A stretch of DNA of 64,000 bases from Torulaspora globosa (GCF_014133895.1 NC_050731.1:496001-560000); one strand, 5' to 3'; positions 36,594 through 46,800 are shown, counted from the stretch's first letter. Notes: a model not told the origin generated them from the sequence alone. Program-made: numbers and translations.

Positions 36594-37664
36594 ATGTCTG
36601 AAGTGATCACAGTTGTTAGGAGGAAGGGTGCTTTCCAGCAATTCGGCGAGATTGTGGAAAAATTGGACGAGGAAGATGTAGACATCGAGATGACGGAGGC
36701 AAGCGAGAGTGGATTGGAGGGCGAGAAGTCGGGATTGCAAGTTGTTACGCCTGGTGAGCTTGTCAGCGAAAATCCAGGCTGGATGAGGGGCCATGGCACG
36801 TATTTTTTGGATAATATGACGTACTCGTCAGTCGCGGGAACTGTGTCGAAAGTGAACAGACTGTTGTCTGTTATACCGCTTAAAAGTCGGTATTCGCCCG
36901 AGACCGGCGACCACATCGTTGGCAGAATAGCAGAGGTCGGCAATAAGAGGTGGCGAGTGGACATCGGCGGGAGACAGCATGCGGTGCTGATGCTGGGGTC
37001 GGTGAACCTGCCGGGTGGCATTTTGAGAAGGAAGTCAGAGAGCGATGAGTTGCAGATGAGAAGCTTTTTGAAGGAGGGCGATCTGCTGAATGCTGAAGTA
37101 CAGTCACTGTTCCAGGACGGGAGTGCGTCGCTACACACTAGATCGCTCAAGTATGGAAAATTGCGCGATGGTATGTTTTGCCAAGTGCCAAGCTCGTTGA
37201 TCGTAAGATCCAAGAATCACACACATAACCTCCCCGGCAGCGTCACTGTAGTGCTGGGGGTCAACGGGTTCATATGGCTGAGGAAAACGTCTAAGATGGA
37301 CAGCGCCAGAGACGCACCTTCAGGCGCCAGCATGGGTTCCACCGGTGGGCCCACGGGAGCTAAGTCGTTACGTGCAGATACAGTGTCGATCACCAGATTG
37401 GAAGAAGAGTCTTCGTGGCAGATATATTCGGATCAGAACGACCCTTCGATAACCAGCAGTATTAGACAGACCATATGTCGCTATGCGAACGTGATCAAGG
37501 CGCTTGCGTATTGCGAGATCGGTATTACGCAGGAAAGAATCGTCAGCGCTTATGAGGCAAGCATGGCATATTCTGCAGTTGGCAGCCTGATCGAGAGGGA
37601 AGTAATGGAGAGCCTAGGAGACGACGTGCTCAACGCGGAAAAGATGAGAGGTTCACCGTTCTGA
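36594..37664 (+). CDS. RRP4: RRP4, exosome cap subunit
   Basis: 356 residues. N-terminal domain with VVTPGELV…GHGTYF, then an S1 domain at about 105–190 (SRYSPETGDHIVGRIAEVG, RWRVDIGG), then a KH-type domain with RSLKYGKLRDG and GVNGFIWL (about 190–260). It forms part of the RNA-binding cap of the nuclear and cytoplasmic exosome. Length matches the S. cerevisiae protein (359). A glycine/serine-rich insertion (SGASMGSTGGPTGAKS) follows the KH core. It is convergent with OMS1 (46 bp). Confidence 0.96.
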   Translation: MSEVITVVRRKGAFQQFGEIVEKLDEEDVDIEMTEASESGLEGEKSGLQVVTPGELVSENPGWMRGHGTYFLDNMTYSSVAGTVSKVNRLLSVIPLKSRYSPETGDHIVGRIAEVGNKRWRVDIGGRQHAVLMLGSVNLPGGILRRKSESDELQMRSFLKEGDLLNAEVQSLFQDGSASLHTRSLKYGKLRDGMFCQVPSSLIVRSKNHTHNLPGSVTVVLGVNGFIWLRKTSKMDSARDAPSGASMGSTGGPTGAKSLRADTVSITRLEEESSWQIYSDQNDPSITSSIRQTICRYANVIKALAYCEIGITQERIVSAYEASMAYSAVGSLIEREVMESLGDDVLNAEKMRGSPF

Positions 37665-37710
37665 TTATATACAGAGTTCTCTAATGCACATTATATCTAC
37701 AAGCTTAATA

Positions 37711-39057
37711 CTATTTCGTCTTTTCGTTAGAATCATCTAGCGCTTCCAGTTTGTTTCGGATGCTGGAACCGAGATACTTCTCGAAGAAACCCACTTCCGA
37801 CTTCTTTTTGGTAGCGCCCTTCTTCTTAGCCACAATACACCATGTGGTACCCAAATGGGTTCTGGCCTCCTCCACAATCTCGAGGCCCGAATCATCTAGG
37901 ATTTCACCGATGTCCAAGTTCCACCTGCAACCCCACGTTCTGAGACGTTTTTCGGCCCTATCATCCAATATCTTGTTGATAAATCCATAAGAGCCTCTAC
38001 CATGCTCTAGCAATACGATTCTGCCTTCAGGCTTCAGCAGTATAGCAAAGTTCTTTAACGCTTTGACAGGATCCTCATGTGAACACAAGCCGAAGGTCTC
38101 CACGATCGTATCGTACTTGACCTTAGTTTCATCCTTTTGAATAGCCTCAAGGTTTTCATTACTGCTCTTCAAATCGGACTGGTCAACCTTATTTCCTTTG
38201 GCCAGATCGACCAAGTTTTCGGCTTTACCAACCACAAAGGCAGCTTTCTGGAAGGATGGGAACTTTTCCTTGAACTTCTTGTAAGTTATCTCCACCATCT
38301 TTTCAGAAGAGTCCAGGAAGGTAATTGAACTAATCCTTTCCGGATTCAAATACTTGATATTTCTGCCTGTACCGCACGCGACTTCCAAAACGTCTCCTTC
38401 ACAATGCCTCATGAGCCACTTACGCCTTCTGCCCATAAAGATAGCTCTCTCTTCAAAGTTCACATCGTCGTCATACTCCTCTGCTTTGCCCTCGTAGAAT
38501 GCTGTAGTGTCTCTGGCAGGTAGGATTTTCTCATTCAACTTGTTTTGATCATTGTTCTCTAGTTTGACGTTGTCAAAATCCCGGACTCCTTCCTCAATCA
38601 TCTTGTTGTAAGTGATCAGTTTAAGTTCATCTCTTCTCCTCAATTTACCGGTCAGCTCTTTTATTCTTAGATGCTCATACTCATTGATATTGCCACTTTT
38701 CTCCTTATTCCTCAGTTTCTCAAGCTCCTTATCTTTTGCATACACCTTCTTCATGAAATAAAGACCGTAGCCAAGGAACAGGATGTATGCTCCGATCAGG
38801 TATTTTGTCATACCTTTACTGAACCTTTCAGATCTTGCTATGGCACCCCATCTGATAAATCTGTTTGGTGAGTTCAATTGCTCTTCAAATTTCTCCCTCG
38901 CAAGCTCCTTTTCAGTCTTTGGACGCCTAACTCTGGTGGTAGGCTTGGGTATATATGTCTTAACGTTACTTGCACATCTAATCCAAACCGAGCCTGCGTA
39001 AAGGCTTGCTGACTGGCGTTTAAGCCTAGCTGTGGCTTTCAAACCTCTTGCCAGCAT
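37711..39057 (-). CDS. OMS1: OMS1, mitochondrial inner-membrane methyltransferase-like protein
   Basis: 448 residues. A basic presequence (LARGLKATARLKRQSASLY) is followed by a single membrane span at about 86–105 (YLIGAYILFLGYGLYFM), a charged coiled-coil segment and a class I methyltransferase domain with the SAM motif VLEVACGTGRNIKYL at about 220–235. In S. cerevisiae Oms1 is a multicopy suppressor of an oxa1 respiratory defect and has since been tied to mitochondrial RNA/phospholipid phenotypes; its substrate is unsettled. An internal lysine/glutamate-rich insert is at about 285–310. Tandem with DYS1 on the minus strand. Confidence 0.92.
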   Translation of the reverse strand: MLARGLKATARLKRQSASLYAGSVWIRCASNVKTYIPKPTTRVRRPKTEKELAREKFEEQLNSPNRFIRWGAIARSERFSKGMTKYLIGAYILFLGYGLYFMKKVYAKDKELEKLRNKEKSGNINEYEHLRIKELTGKLRRRDELKLITYNKMIEEGVRDFDNVKLENNDQNKLNEKILPARDTTAFYEGKAEEYDDDVNFEERAIFMGRRRKWLMRHCEGDVLEVACGTGRNIKYLNPERISSITFLDSSEKMVEITYKKFKEKFPSFQKAAFVVGKAENLVDLAKGNKVDQSDLKSSNENLEAIQKDETKVKYDTIVETFGLCSHEDPVKALKNFAILLKPEGRIVLLEHGRGSYGFINKILDDRAEKRLRTWGCRWNLDIGEILDDSGLEIVEEARTHLGTTWCIVAKKKGATKKKSEVGFFEKYLGSSIRNKLEALDDSNEKTK

Positions 39058-39253
39058 CTTACCAGATATTCCAGCGTTCTTACAATGCGCCAGCGGCCTC
39101 CAAGTACTACTAATGTCTTAGCTTTGTTTGTCTCGAGGTCGAAGTTAAAAATCCCAAGCTCGGGTCGCTGGTTTTAGATGCTTGGAACTCTACCAACAAA
39201 GATCGTCTTTATCTATCAGCCTATATAAATTCATAACTATTCACATTAAGAGT

Positions 39254-40417
39254 TCAATCGCTAGTCTTGTCAAGCTTCTTGCCACTGGCGAAAGTAGCGG
39301 CCACCACCAATGGGAAGACGATAGTAGCATCGGCGTAAACCTTGACGGATCTAGCCGTTGCCTTGATTTTGCCCCAGGAGACGGCTTCGTCGGGTCTGGC
39401 TCCAGCATCGGAGCCGTCAAACTCCTGCCCGGTGTTGATGTATACAGCGTAGTCTGCACCGTTTCTCATCAGACAAGCATTGGCGATATGATGCTTGATT
39501 AGGCCTCCACCCAGAATGATCATACCGGCCCTCGAGGCCTCCATGGAGATCGAATTGATCTTGCGGATGTCTGCTACAACGTCGACTCTCAATTGTTTTG
39601 GAGACGCTTTGAAAGTATGGAAGAAAAGCATATCACCGATGGACCCATCCGTGATCGAAGGGCAGAAAACCGGAATCTTGTTCTTGTGGGCCCAGTAGAG
39701 GACGGAGGACTCGTCGTCAATCTCCTTGCCCAATCGGTCGATCATCTTGGATGGAGTCCAGATCGGGGAGTCCACGTCCTGGTTAGCCTCCAAGCAGTCT
39801 GCGCCGTTCTTGGCAACGTACTCATCCTGCTCTTCCAGCATCTTGTCCAGGATAGGCACGATCCATTCTTCAAACTTGCAGTAATTGTCGTTGGGCACCA
39901 GAAGATTTCCTATACGGTTCAAACCTTGCTCACGCAAGGATGCACCTTTCAAAGAGAATTTGCCCAAGAAGGTTGGCGCCAAACACTTGATGAGATCTTC
40001 CTCGATGCCACCAGCACTGGCAACCACCGCGTCCACCATCCGGTTCTTCACTAAGTACGCCAGAGTCTCACGTAGCCCGGAACTGATCAGGTTGGAGGTA
40101 TAGCCCATGAAAATCGTAGTCTTTTGATATCCCTCATCGTCAAAAGACCCTTTCTTCTCGTGCTCCTCTAGCTCATCCTTATGTCTTCCTCTCCACGATC
40201 TCATGCTGTTGATGATCTCACACGCTTGTCCCAGCGAACTAGCCTGAAAACCCATAGTCTTCATAGCATCAATCAAGTCGCTGGCCCTCATATCCGTCGC
40301 CTCAGGCTTTGAGTAATCGATACCTTGCACTTTAACGAAGTCATCCGGAATTGGCACTGATTCCTTCAAGACAGCATCTGCCAAAAGGTCTGGCAACTTC
40401 TCATTGGCTTTCGACAT
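39254..40417 (-). CDS. DYS1: DYS1, deoxyhypusine synthase
   Basis: 387 residues from ATG 40417, the same length as S. cerevisiae Dys1. It transfers the aminobutyl group of spermidine to a lysine of eIF5A, the first step of hypusine formation. The NAD-binding segments ([17 protein letters not shown]) and the catalytic lysine in [12 protein letters not shown] (near 350) are present, as is the conserved [13 protein letters not shown] stretch. Sequence is very highly conserved across its length. It shares a short 155-bp divergent promoter with IPK1. Confidence 0.97.
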   Translation of the reverse strand: MSKANEKLPDLLADAVLKESVPIPDDFVKVQGIDYSKPEATDMRASDLIDAMKTMGFQASSLGQACEIINSMRSWRGRHKDELEEHEKKGSFDDEGYQKTTIFMGYTSNLISSGLRETLAYLVKNRMVDAVVASAGGIEEDLIKCLAPTFLGKFSLKGASLREQGLNRIGNLLVPNDNYCKFEEWIVPILDKMLEEQDEYVAKNGADCLEANQDVDSPIWTPSKMIDRLGKEIDDESSVLYWAHKNKIPVFCPSITDGSIGDMLFFHTFKASPKQLRVDVVADIRKINSISMEASRAGMIILGGGLIKHHIANACLMRNGADYAVYINTGQEFDGSDAGARPDEAVSWGKIKATARSVKVYADATIVFPLVVAATFASGKKLDKTSD

Positions 40418-40572
40418 CTTAACGTTCCACAACAGCTTCTTCTGGTCCCAAAGCTTACAATGCTTAAAGGCATCGAGAAGTTTGCAGCATCAATACCTAA
40501 AAATTTTCACTTTTAGGCAGCACTTACAGCTCTACTATGAGTTGACCGCTAGCTATCGCAGTGAAGCATCGG

Positions 40573-41406
40573 ATGAAAGTCGTTGGCGAGGGCAATGCTA
40601 ACATACTGATCGACTATGGGAACGCCAATTGGTTATACAGATGTTGCGTGCGGTTCAAAGACTCTTTGAAGCGAAATAATGAATACAGCATTGAAAACCT
40701 GCAGTATATTGAAACGTCGGTGAAAGCGTTTCTAGGAGATCTATTGTGTCCAATGGAGCTTAAAGAATTGCCTCTGAAGGGTTTGGAGAGCATTTTGGGT
40801 CGGTACGTTGCAAATTTGGACGATACCAAAGTGATCGTATTCGAAATGCCGAATCTAAAGCCTAGATATCTTGAAAAGACTGCATATGCCGATCGGTTCA
40901 CGCAAATCTATACCTCTGCAGACTCGAGCTGTGTGGTGCTCGAGCTTAAGCCCAAATGGCTGTATAATCCGTCCGCTTATTGCAGGAACTGTTCGCACAG
41001 CAAGCTGAAGGGCCGCGAGCATCGATACTGCTATAGCAAGTTGAACCAAGATCCTCTGCATCTGACTGAGCTGCTGGCCGGCGCGGGAGATCTTCCACCG
41101 AAATTCGAAAGAGATCTTGCCTCTTATCTGGCGCGAAGCACTAACGTACTGGCGGTGCTCTATGCAGCTCAGAGAGAGCTCAAACACGAAGCGCTGTCTC
41201 GGATTGAGTCCGTTGCAGACGTTACGAGTAGCATGTCGCTGGCGATGACTTTGAGAGACGTCACTTGTTTCATAGAGTGGAGCTCTGATGGCGACCAGCT
41301 TGGGGTGAACGTGGTCGACGTTGATCTGAAGCCTAAAGAGAAGTTCCTCCACTGGCGGGAGACCCAGCTAAGACTAGACAATTTGGAGGATAAATGCTAT
41401 CATTGA
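40573..41406 (+). CDS. IPK1: IPK1, inositol pentakisphosphate 2-kinase
   Basis: 277 residues from ATG 40573. The N-lobe begins VVGEGNANILIDYG, a glycine-loop equivalent. The signature ELKPKW is at 124–129, a zinc-site cluster C-x2-C…HRYC follows (YCRNCSHSKLKGREHRYC), and TLRDVTCFIEW and VDVDLKPKEKF carry the metal/phosphate-binding residues. It makes phytate (IP6) from IP5 in the nucleus, supporting mRNA export. Its last 7 bases overlap the end of HTD2 on the other strand. Confidence 0.94.
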   Translation: MKVVGEGNANILIDYGNANWLYRCCVRFKDSLKRNNEYSIENLQYIETSVKAFLGDLLCPMELKELPLKGLESILGRYVANLDDTKVIVFEMPNLKPRYLEKTAYADRFTQIYTSADSSCVVLELKPKWLYNPSAYCRNCSHSKLKGREHRYCYSKLNQDPLHLTELLAGAGDLPPKFERDLASYLARSTNVLAVLYAAQRELKHEALSRIESVADVTSSMSLAMTLRDVTCFIEWSSDGDQLGVNVVDVDLKPKEKFLHWRETQLRLDNLEDKCYH

Positions 41407-42206
41407 CATGAGACCACGGCTTGTACAAACATGACCTCCGGTCTCCTAGCGTCATTCATGCATACTCGATACTGTCCCTGTCCTGGAAGCAGATTCACCT
41501 CGACCTCTGTGTCTGGATATATATAATTGTAATTCCTATATTCGACCTTGGTGATGGAGGAACCGATAGCATCTTCGGCGAACTTCAAGAGCACCTGCAG
41601 CGCGAAAGGGCCCTGCACTATAATATCACGATAGCCTTCCACCGCTTGACTGTATCTTCTGTCCCAGTGAATTCTGTGGGGATTGCAAGAAAGTTGACCA
41701 TAGATGATGATGTCCAGATCTCTGAATGTGAAAGTGCCCAGCGATGCGCCATTGCGGACAGCGGTTTCAGTCGCATTTCTAGTCCTAGGCGGTGAGTTGG
41801 TGTACGCCAATGTCCTCAATTCCCTAAGCAGACTCTCCCCGTTGGATCCCACGATCAGTCGCTCGAGACAGACGTAGTGGTCACCTCTTATCCTCTTGAT
41901 GAATTTAAGACTCTCTCGACACGCATATTCCTGGCCGAGCGACAGCGGCCTGAGAAGTTCTATCTGGCCCTTCGCCCATACTCGTCTCAAGTACTCATAC
42001 CTGGGATCTTTCAAAAGATTCTTTGGGGACTGGTGATCGAAGTAACCGTCCCTGCCAATGGTCCTGTTGAGAGCATTAAAGAACAGCAGATGGTCGCCAA
42101 TGGCTAGAGAATGTGAAGAAAGCTTCCCAGGAATTCTACCCCTGATTAAACCACTAAATTTCTCCAAATGGTGCGGATTTATCACGTCCTTAACAACCTC
42201 ATTCAT
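41400..42206 (-). CDS. HTD2: HTD2, mitochondrial 3-hydroxyacyl-thioester dehydratase type 2
   Basis: 268 residues from the first ATG at 42206. C-terminal hot-dog/MaoC fold with NPHRIHWDRRYSQAVEGYRD, which holds the hydratase-2 catalytic His/Asp, and the QGPFALQVLL helix. It acts in mitochondrial type II fatty-acid synthesis, needed for lipoic acid. The family enzyme is mitochondrial, but the ATG form begins NEVVKDVINPHHLEKF, a poor presequence. The frame stays open 13 codons upstream to a TAA, with non-AUG codons that would add LLALRLLNIQLK; see findings. It converges with IPK1 and diverges from PIB1. Confidence 0.9.
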   Translation of the reverse strand: MNEVVKDVINPHHLEKFSGLIRGRIPGKLSSHSLAIGDHLLFFNALNRTIGRDGYFDHQSPKNLLKDPRYEYLRRVWAKGQIELLRPLSLGQEYACRESLKFIKRIRGDHYVCLERLIVGSNGESLLRELRTLAYTNSPPRTRNATETAVRNGASLGTFTFRDLDIIIYGQLSCNPHRIHWDRRYSQAVEGYRDIIVQGPFALQVLLKFAEDAIGSSITKVEYRNYNYIYPDTEVEVNLLPGQGQYRVCMNDARRPEVMFVQAVVSCQ

Positions 42207-42667
42207 CTTGAGTTGGATATTCAGCAATCGCAGCGCCAGCAACGCTTAAGACAGCTTTAAAATCAGAAGCAAAACCAATTGAGCAGCTGTGGCTCGCAAC
42301 GGACTGAGGAGCTGATCTTTCGCTTCACTTCGAGCGACTAGTATCTCCGTTTCTCGAGTTTTGACTGAAACCAGATGCGGTTCGGGCCTAACCAAGGAAA
42401 CAACGCTCGCAGATAATGTGAAGCACCTTGTAGGTCGCAACCAAGACCTCTGAGATGCTTCTAAAAGGTCCTTATGGAGGATTTACACAATCACATGATA
42501 TAGTGTTTAAGCCGTAGCTGTAGTGCTTATCAAGCTGCGATGCCCACCAGATCATCGGAGAAGCGGTGATAGCTATAGCGAAAGTAAGGCTCGTATCACA
42601 GGGGTCTGGTTGTCTGAATTGGCTGCGAGTGAGGTCTTTGAATAACTGCAAAAGTCTCCGTTTCGAG
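42207..42667. other. HTD2–PIB1 divergent intergenic region
   Basis: 461 bp without a gene apart from the possible 5' extension of HTD2. In the S. cerevisiae order RAD34 (YDR314C) lies between IPK1 and PIB1; no trace is seen here. No regulatory motif is recognised. Confidence 0.5.
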
Positions 42668-43537
42668 ATGGCTGACGATGGTAATTTCATCAATAGCTTC
42701 GCCAACTGGCAACCTGATGAAGACATGCAAAGTTGCCTGAATTGCCATGCTCCGTTCTCCTTTCTGATGAGGAAGCATCATTGCAGGTGCTGTGGTGGGA
42801 TATTTTGTGCTGCCTGCTCTGAAAGATTAGCCAGGTACGATACGAAGCGGGTGAAAGTGGTTAAGAGGCATACAAATGATGATGACGAGTACCCTCCGTT
42901 TAGAACCTGTGATTCATGCTACGATAATTTACTGCATTTAAAGCTGCTCCTCTCGCCATGGGGGAGGCCTCTGGAGCTCAGCGACAGATCTGCTGTGTTC
43001 CATAATGAAAGAACTGCAGCGAATAATGACCGGGCATCACCTCAACGAGCTACACAGGCGAGCGAAGTGGTTAAGCCAGCCGCTGGAACGGAGCGAACAC
43101 GGGAAGTTGGCCAGAGTCGCAGCAGTAGCGTACGACGGGCCAGGATCGATGACGATAACTACTGTCCAATCTGTAACTATGACCTAGCAACATTGGCCAC
43201 GGAAGAAGCGGCACAGAATCATGTAGAGGAATGTCTCCGAAAGGCCTCTGATATCCAGCAGCATCTTGGTTCCCCCGAAGAGACGGAAAGCCCTGCTTTC
43301 CAGAATAGGATGCTGGTCTACAAGGTTGCGCCTACGGAGAACGGCCAATATCGCGAGTGCCCAATATGCTTTGAAGACATGGCTGCTGGTGAAAAGGTTG
43401 GCAGGTTGGAGTGTCTATGTATGTTTCATCACAAATGCATCAAGGGCTGGTTCAATAAGAAGGCACAAAGGATGAAATCCAAAGATATACAGTATATCGG
43501 CAAAAATTTCTGTCCTCTGCATGATGCCATATTTTGA
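42668..43537 (+). CDS. PIB1: PIB1, FYVE–RING E3 ubiquitin ligase of endosome/vacuole
   Basis: 289 residues from ATG 42668. FYVE finger at about 18–95 with WQPDEDMQSCLNC and the PI3P motif RKHHCRCCG, then a disordered serine-rich middle and a C-terminal RING at about 225–285 (CPICFEDM…CLCMFHHKCIKGWF…FCPLH). Pib1 binds PI3P on endosomal and vacuolar membranes and ubiquitinates cargo. A further zinc-like C-x2-C…H…C set (DNYCPICNYD…HVEEC) lies at about 160–190. It is convergent with SSF1/2. With PEP7 it gives two FYVE genes in the window. Confidence 0.94.
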   Translation: MADDGNFINSFANWQPDEDMQSCLNCHAPFSFLMRKHHCRCCGGIFCAACSERLARYDTKRVKVVKRHTNDDDEYPPFRTCDSCYDNLLHLKLLLSPWGRPLELSDRSAVFHNERTAANNDRASPQRATQASEVVKPAAGTERTREVGQSRSSSVRRARIDDDNYCPICNYDLATLATEEAAQNHVEECLRKASDIQQHLGSPEETESPAFQNRMLVYKVAPTENGQYRECPICFEDMAAGEKVGRLECLCMFHHKCIKGWFNKKAQRMKSKDIQYIGKNFCPLHDAIF

Positions 43538-43650
43538 AGACTATAATATAATCGAAACGGAGTGGTTTGCATTGTACTTATGATTTTGACTTCTCGTCAA
43601 TAAAATGTGATTATTTCTTTTTAGTTTACATGGTTTTACTAGCTAGTTAC

Positions 43651-44991
43651 CTACTCGTCAACTTCACTGAACAAATCACTGTCCAGGTCTTCAGGAAGAT
43701 CATTGTACCGCTCGTTATCGCTGGCGCTCTCGCTGTCGCTTCCGCTTTCTTCATCTTCTCCCATCGACACATCTGAATTATCCCCGTCTTCGTGGCTGGA
43801 CGCCAGTTGTTGTCTTGCCTTTCTTCTCTCCAGTTTTCTTTGCTTCTTTGCTTCCTTCGCAGCTTTCTTTTGAGCTATGTTTGCCTCTTGTTCTTTCCTT
43901 CTCTGCTCTTTCAGTCTCATCTTCTCCATATGCCTCTTCTCCAGTGCTTTGACTTCAGCACTAGTTTTCTTAACGAACTCATGATGTAACACTCTCCCGG
44001 AGCAAATTCCCTCTTCTATTTTGACCAGTTTCAATGTCAGCCTGGGTCCCAACTCCGTCAGCTTGACCGCTTTCTTCTTTGGCGTGACCAGTGGCTCTGC
44101 TGGCTGGTCAGATGTTGCTATGTCAGCATCTGCCTCTTTATTGGTTAGTCTGCGTGCCTTGATATCCTTCCTATCGACGACCTTCACTATGGACTCGTCT
44201 TCGACTTCAGATTCCGAGGTGTATGAGCCAACGTCGTGGTCCAGAATCAATGACGATATATCCTCTTTCCTGTAGAGATTCGGCACGGCTTTGTTAAGCT
44301 TTTGCTTGGCTCTGTATAGCCTTTTCAAGTTCCTTGATATCTCCACTTCTCTAATATCGATAGAATAGTGACGCATCGAAATTTCTCCAGTCTCCTGGTC
44401 TTTATTGATCATGAATACACGCTTTATGGAGTTCAACTGAGTTCGTGCCGGGTTCAATGGCGGGAAAATGTTCTGGAACATAGAGACCACCACTTTCTCC
44501 ACGTTTGCTTCATCACTATCACTGGCACCTTCCTTCTTGTTTCTCATTGTATTGAAGCCGTTCAGGACCAACAAGGGAGGTTGCAGCAAATCTTCATTGT
44601 TCAGAGACTTGGGCCTTTTCAAAAACTTCTTAACGTCCTTGTTTAAAGAGTAATTCTCGACCTGGAATGTGATAGTCGGACCTTGAGGAGTTCTGGCAAT
44701 CTTCAAAGAAACGTTCCCCGTTTTCTCAGACTGTGTAAAGATGAATAGATGCGACACACCAAGAGGTCCACACATAACCACAAAATCCTTCAATTTATTC
44801 GATTTTCTCTCTTTCAATTTCACTGCAGTGTGCGGTTGCATGATCTGACGGAAGTCCTTGACCAATTGATTCAACGAGTGGTTCGAAAGCGACGTTTGTC
44901 CCACTCGTATCACCATCGACTTCGGGATCTGTTTCTGATCCTCTGGTGGCTGCTGTACATGAGTTCTCTTCTTGGTTCTTCTCTTTGCCAT
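43651..44991 (-). CDS. SSF1: SSF1/SSF2, Brix-domain 60S assembly factor
   Basis: 446 residues. A lysine/arginine-rich start (AKRRTKKRTHVQ) leads to a Brix domain at about 25–345 with PKSMVIRVGQTSLSNHSL, LKDFVVMCGPLGVSHLFIF and EISMRHYSIDIREVE. A coiled-coil basic region (about 350–405) and an acidic tail follow. It forms the Ssf1–Rrp15–Rrp14 module on early pre-60S particles in the nucleolus. S. cerevisiae has the WGD pair SSF1 (YHR066W) and SSF2 (YDR312W); here one gene stands for both. The divergent RRP3 promoter carries PAC/RRPE sites. Confidence 0.94.
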   Translation of the reverse strand: MAKRRTKKRTHVQQPPEDQKQIPKSMVIRVGQTSLSNHSLNQLVKDFRQIMQPHTAVKLKERKSNKLKDFVVMCGPLGVSHLFIFTQSEKTGNVSLKIARTPQGPTITFQVENYSLNKDVKKFLKRPKSLNNEDLLQPPLLVLNGFNTMRNKKEGASDSDEANVEKVVVSMFQNIFPPLNPARTQLNSIKRVFMINKDQETGEISMRHYSIDIREVEISRNLKRLYRAKQKLNKAVPNLYRKEDISSLILDHDVGSYTSESEVEDESIVKVVDRKDIKARRLTNKEADADIATSDQPAEPLVTPKKKAVKLTELGPRLTLKLVKIEEGICSGRVLHHEFVKKTSAEVKALEKRHMEKMRLKEQRRKEQEANIAQKKAAKEAKKQRKLERRKARQQLASSHEDGDNSDVSMGEDEESGSDSESASDNERYNDLPEDLDSDLFSEVDE

Positions 44992-45294
44992 CTCAATTCC
45001 TCCCGCACCAGATTACCAGGATCTTAGGGGCTCCAGTAGGCCTAATAAGCTGATCTACCAGCTTAAGCTCGACAGTCTTATACTATGTCTGTAGGCGATG
45101 AGATGCGATTTCTACAAAATTTTTCACCTTGTCATATCTAACGAACGGGCTTGAAAAATTTGAAGCGATGAGATGAGATGAGATGAGATGAGATGAGATG
45201 AGCTAGAAAGACGATTGGATCGGCAGTTTCTTGACCTTGGAAGACTTACTAAGCTGTGTCTGAGGTAGATCTCGGTTAATTGAATATAACTAGC
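44992..45294. promoter_or_regulatory. SSF1/2–RRP3 divergent promoter with two PAC and two RRPE elements
   Basis: PAC: GCGATGAGATG at 45095–45105 and GCGATGAGATGAG at 45165–45177. RRPE: AAAATTTTTCA at 45116–45126 and TGAAAAATTTG at 45152–45162. Both genes it serves make ribosomes, so this is a shared ribosome-biogenesis regulatory block. Confidence 0.85.
45167..45201 (+). repeat. (GATGA)7 microsatellite continuous with a PAC box
   Basis: Seven uninterrupted GATGA units extend directly from the second PAC motif, whose own sequence contains GATGA. It looks like slippage growth of a regulatory site. Confidence 0.95.
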
Positions 45295-46800
45295 ATGACA
45301 GCCGAGAAAAAAGCGAGAAATGGAGCGGTCAAGAAGAGCAAGGCCAGCAAGAGCAGTGAGCTATCTTCACTAGCGGCCAAGATCAAGGCAAAAGCCCTTG
45401 AGAATCAGAAAAAGCTGCAGAATCGTGAGGATTCAGATTCGGAGAGTGCCGAGGAAGATAAAAAGGCTGTCCGGGATGTACAGACGGATTCTAAGGGCAC
45501 GCAGGAAGAGACAAGGGATGAAGATGAGGTTCTCGAGTCGTTTGCTGACCTCAATGTTGTTCCTGAACTTCTCCAGGCTTGTAAAAACCTGAACTTTACG
45601 AAACCGACGCCGATCCAGGCTAAGGCAATCCCTCCAGCGTTGGAGGGTAAGGATATTATTGGTTTGGCACAGACGGGTTCAGGTAAGACGGCCGCGTTTG
45701 CGATTCCTATTCTTAATAAATTGTGGCACGACCAGTCGCCGTACTATGCCTGTATCTTATCTCCCACCAGAGAACTGGCGCAGCAGATTAAGGAAACGTT
45801 TGATTCGCTGGGGGCTATTATGGGAGCACGTACTACATGCATCGTCGGTGGTATGAACATGATGGATCAGGCGAGAGACCTAATGCGCAAGCCGCATATC
45901 ATCATTGCAACGCCGGGTAGATTGATGGACCATTTGGAGAATACGAAGGGGTTTTCATTGCGGAAGCTCAAGTTCCTGGTGATGGACGAGGCGGACAGGC
46001 TACTCGATATGGAGTTTGGGCCTGTCCTAGACAGAATATTAAAAATTCTTCCCACACAGGGCAGAACTACGTATCTTTTCTCTGCGACAATGACGTCGAA
46101 GATTGAAAAGTTACAGAGAGCTAGTTTAACTGATCCAGTGAAATGCGCTGTCTCCAATAAATACCAAACTGTCGATACCTTGGTGCAAACTTTGATGGTT
46201 GTACCGGGCGGCTTGAAGAACACCTACCTGATATATCTGTTGAACGAATTTGTGGGAAAGACCATCATTGTGTTCACCAGGACCAAAGCTAATGCAGAAA
46301 GAATATCAACCCTATGCAATCTGCTGGAATTCAGCGCCACAGCCTTACACGGTGATTTGAACCAGAATCAGAGAACCGGTGCTTTAGATCTATTCAAAGC
46401 AGGTAGAAGATCTATTCTTGTGGCTACGGATGTGGCCGCCAGAGGTCTGGATATTCCTTCTGTCGATATCGTTATCAATTATGATATTCCAGTCGATTCC
46501 AAGTCTTATATCCACCGTGTCGGCAGAACTGCCAGAGCCGGGCGGTCAGGTAAGTCAATTTCCCTTGTATCCCAGTATGATCTCGAACTGATATTACGTA
46601 TAGAAGAGGTGTTGGGCAAGAAACTACCGAAGGAGAGTGTGGACAAGGATATGATTATGTCATTGAGGAATTCAGTGGATAAGGCCAATGGAGAAGTGAT
46701 TATGGAACTTAACAGAAGGAGCAAGGAAAAAGCTGCAAGAGGTGGTGGAAGACGCGCGAGAATGGCAGCCAAAATGGATATGGACAAAGAGGAACGCTGA
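45295..46800 (+). CDS. RRP3: RRP3, DEAD-box rRNA helicase
   Basis: 501 residues from ATG 45295, the same as S. cerevisiae Rrp3. Motifs in order: Q motif [23 protein letters not shown], Ia PTRELA, Ib [49 protein letters not shown] lysine/glutamate-rich N-terminus with coiled-coil tendency precedes it ([19 protein letters not shown]). It acts in 18S rRNA maturation. It is convergent with TFB1. Confidence 0.97.
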   Translation: MTAEKKARNGAVKKSKASKSSELSSLAAKIKAKALENQKKLQNREDSDSESAEEDKKAVRDVQTDSKGTQEETRDEDEVLESFADLNVVPELLQACKNLNFTKPTPIQAKAIPPALEGKDIIGLAQTGSGKTAAFAIPILNKLWHDQSPYYACILSPTRELAQQIKETFDSLGAIMGARTTCIVGGMNMMDQARDLMRKPHIIIATPGRLMDHLENTKGFSLRKLKFLVMDEADRLLDMEFGPVLDRILKILPTQGRTTYLFSATMTSKIEKLQRASLTDPVKCAVSNKYQTVDTLVQTLMVVPGGLKNTYLIYLLNEFVGKTIIVFTRTKANAERISTLCNLLEFSATALHGDLNQNQRTGALDLFKAGRRSILVATDVAARGLDIPSVDIVINYDIPVDSKSYIHRVGRTARAGRSGKSISLVSQYDLELILRIEEVLGKKLPKESVDKDMIMSLRNSVDKANGEVIMELNRRSKEKAARGGGRRARMAAKMDMDKEER

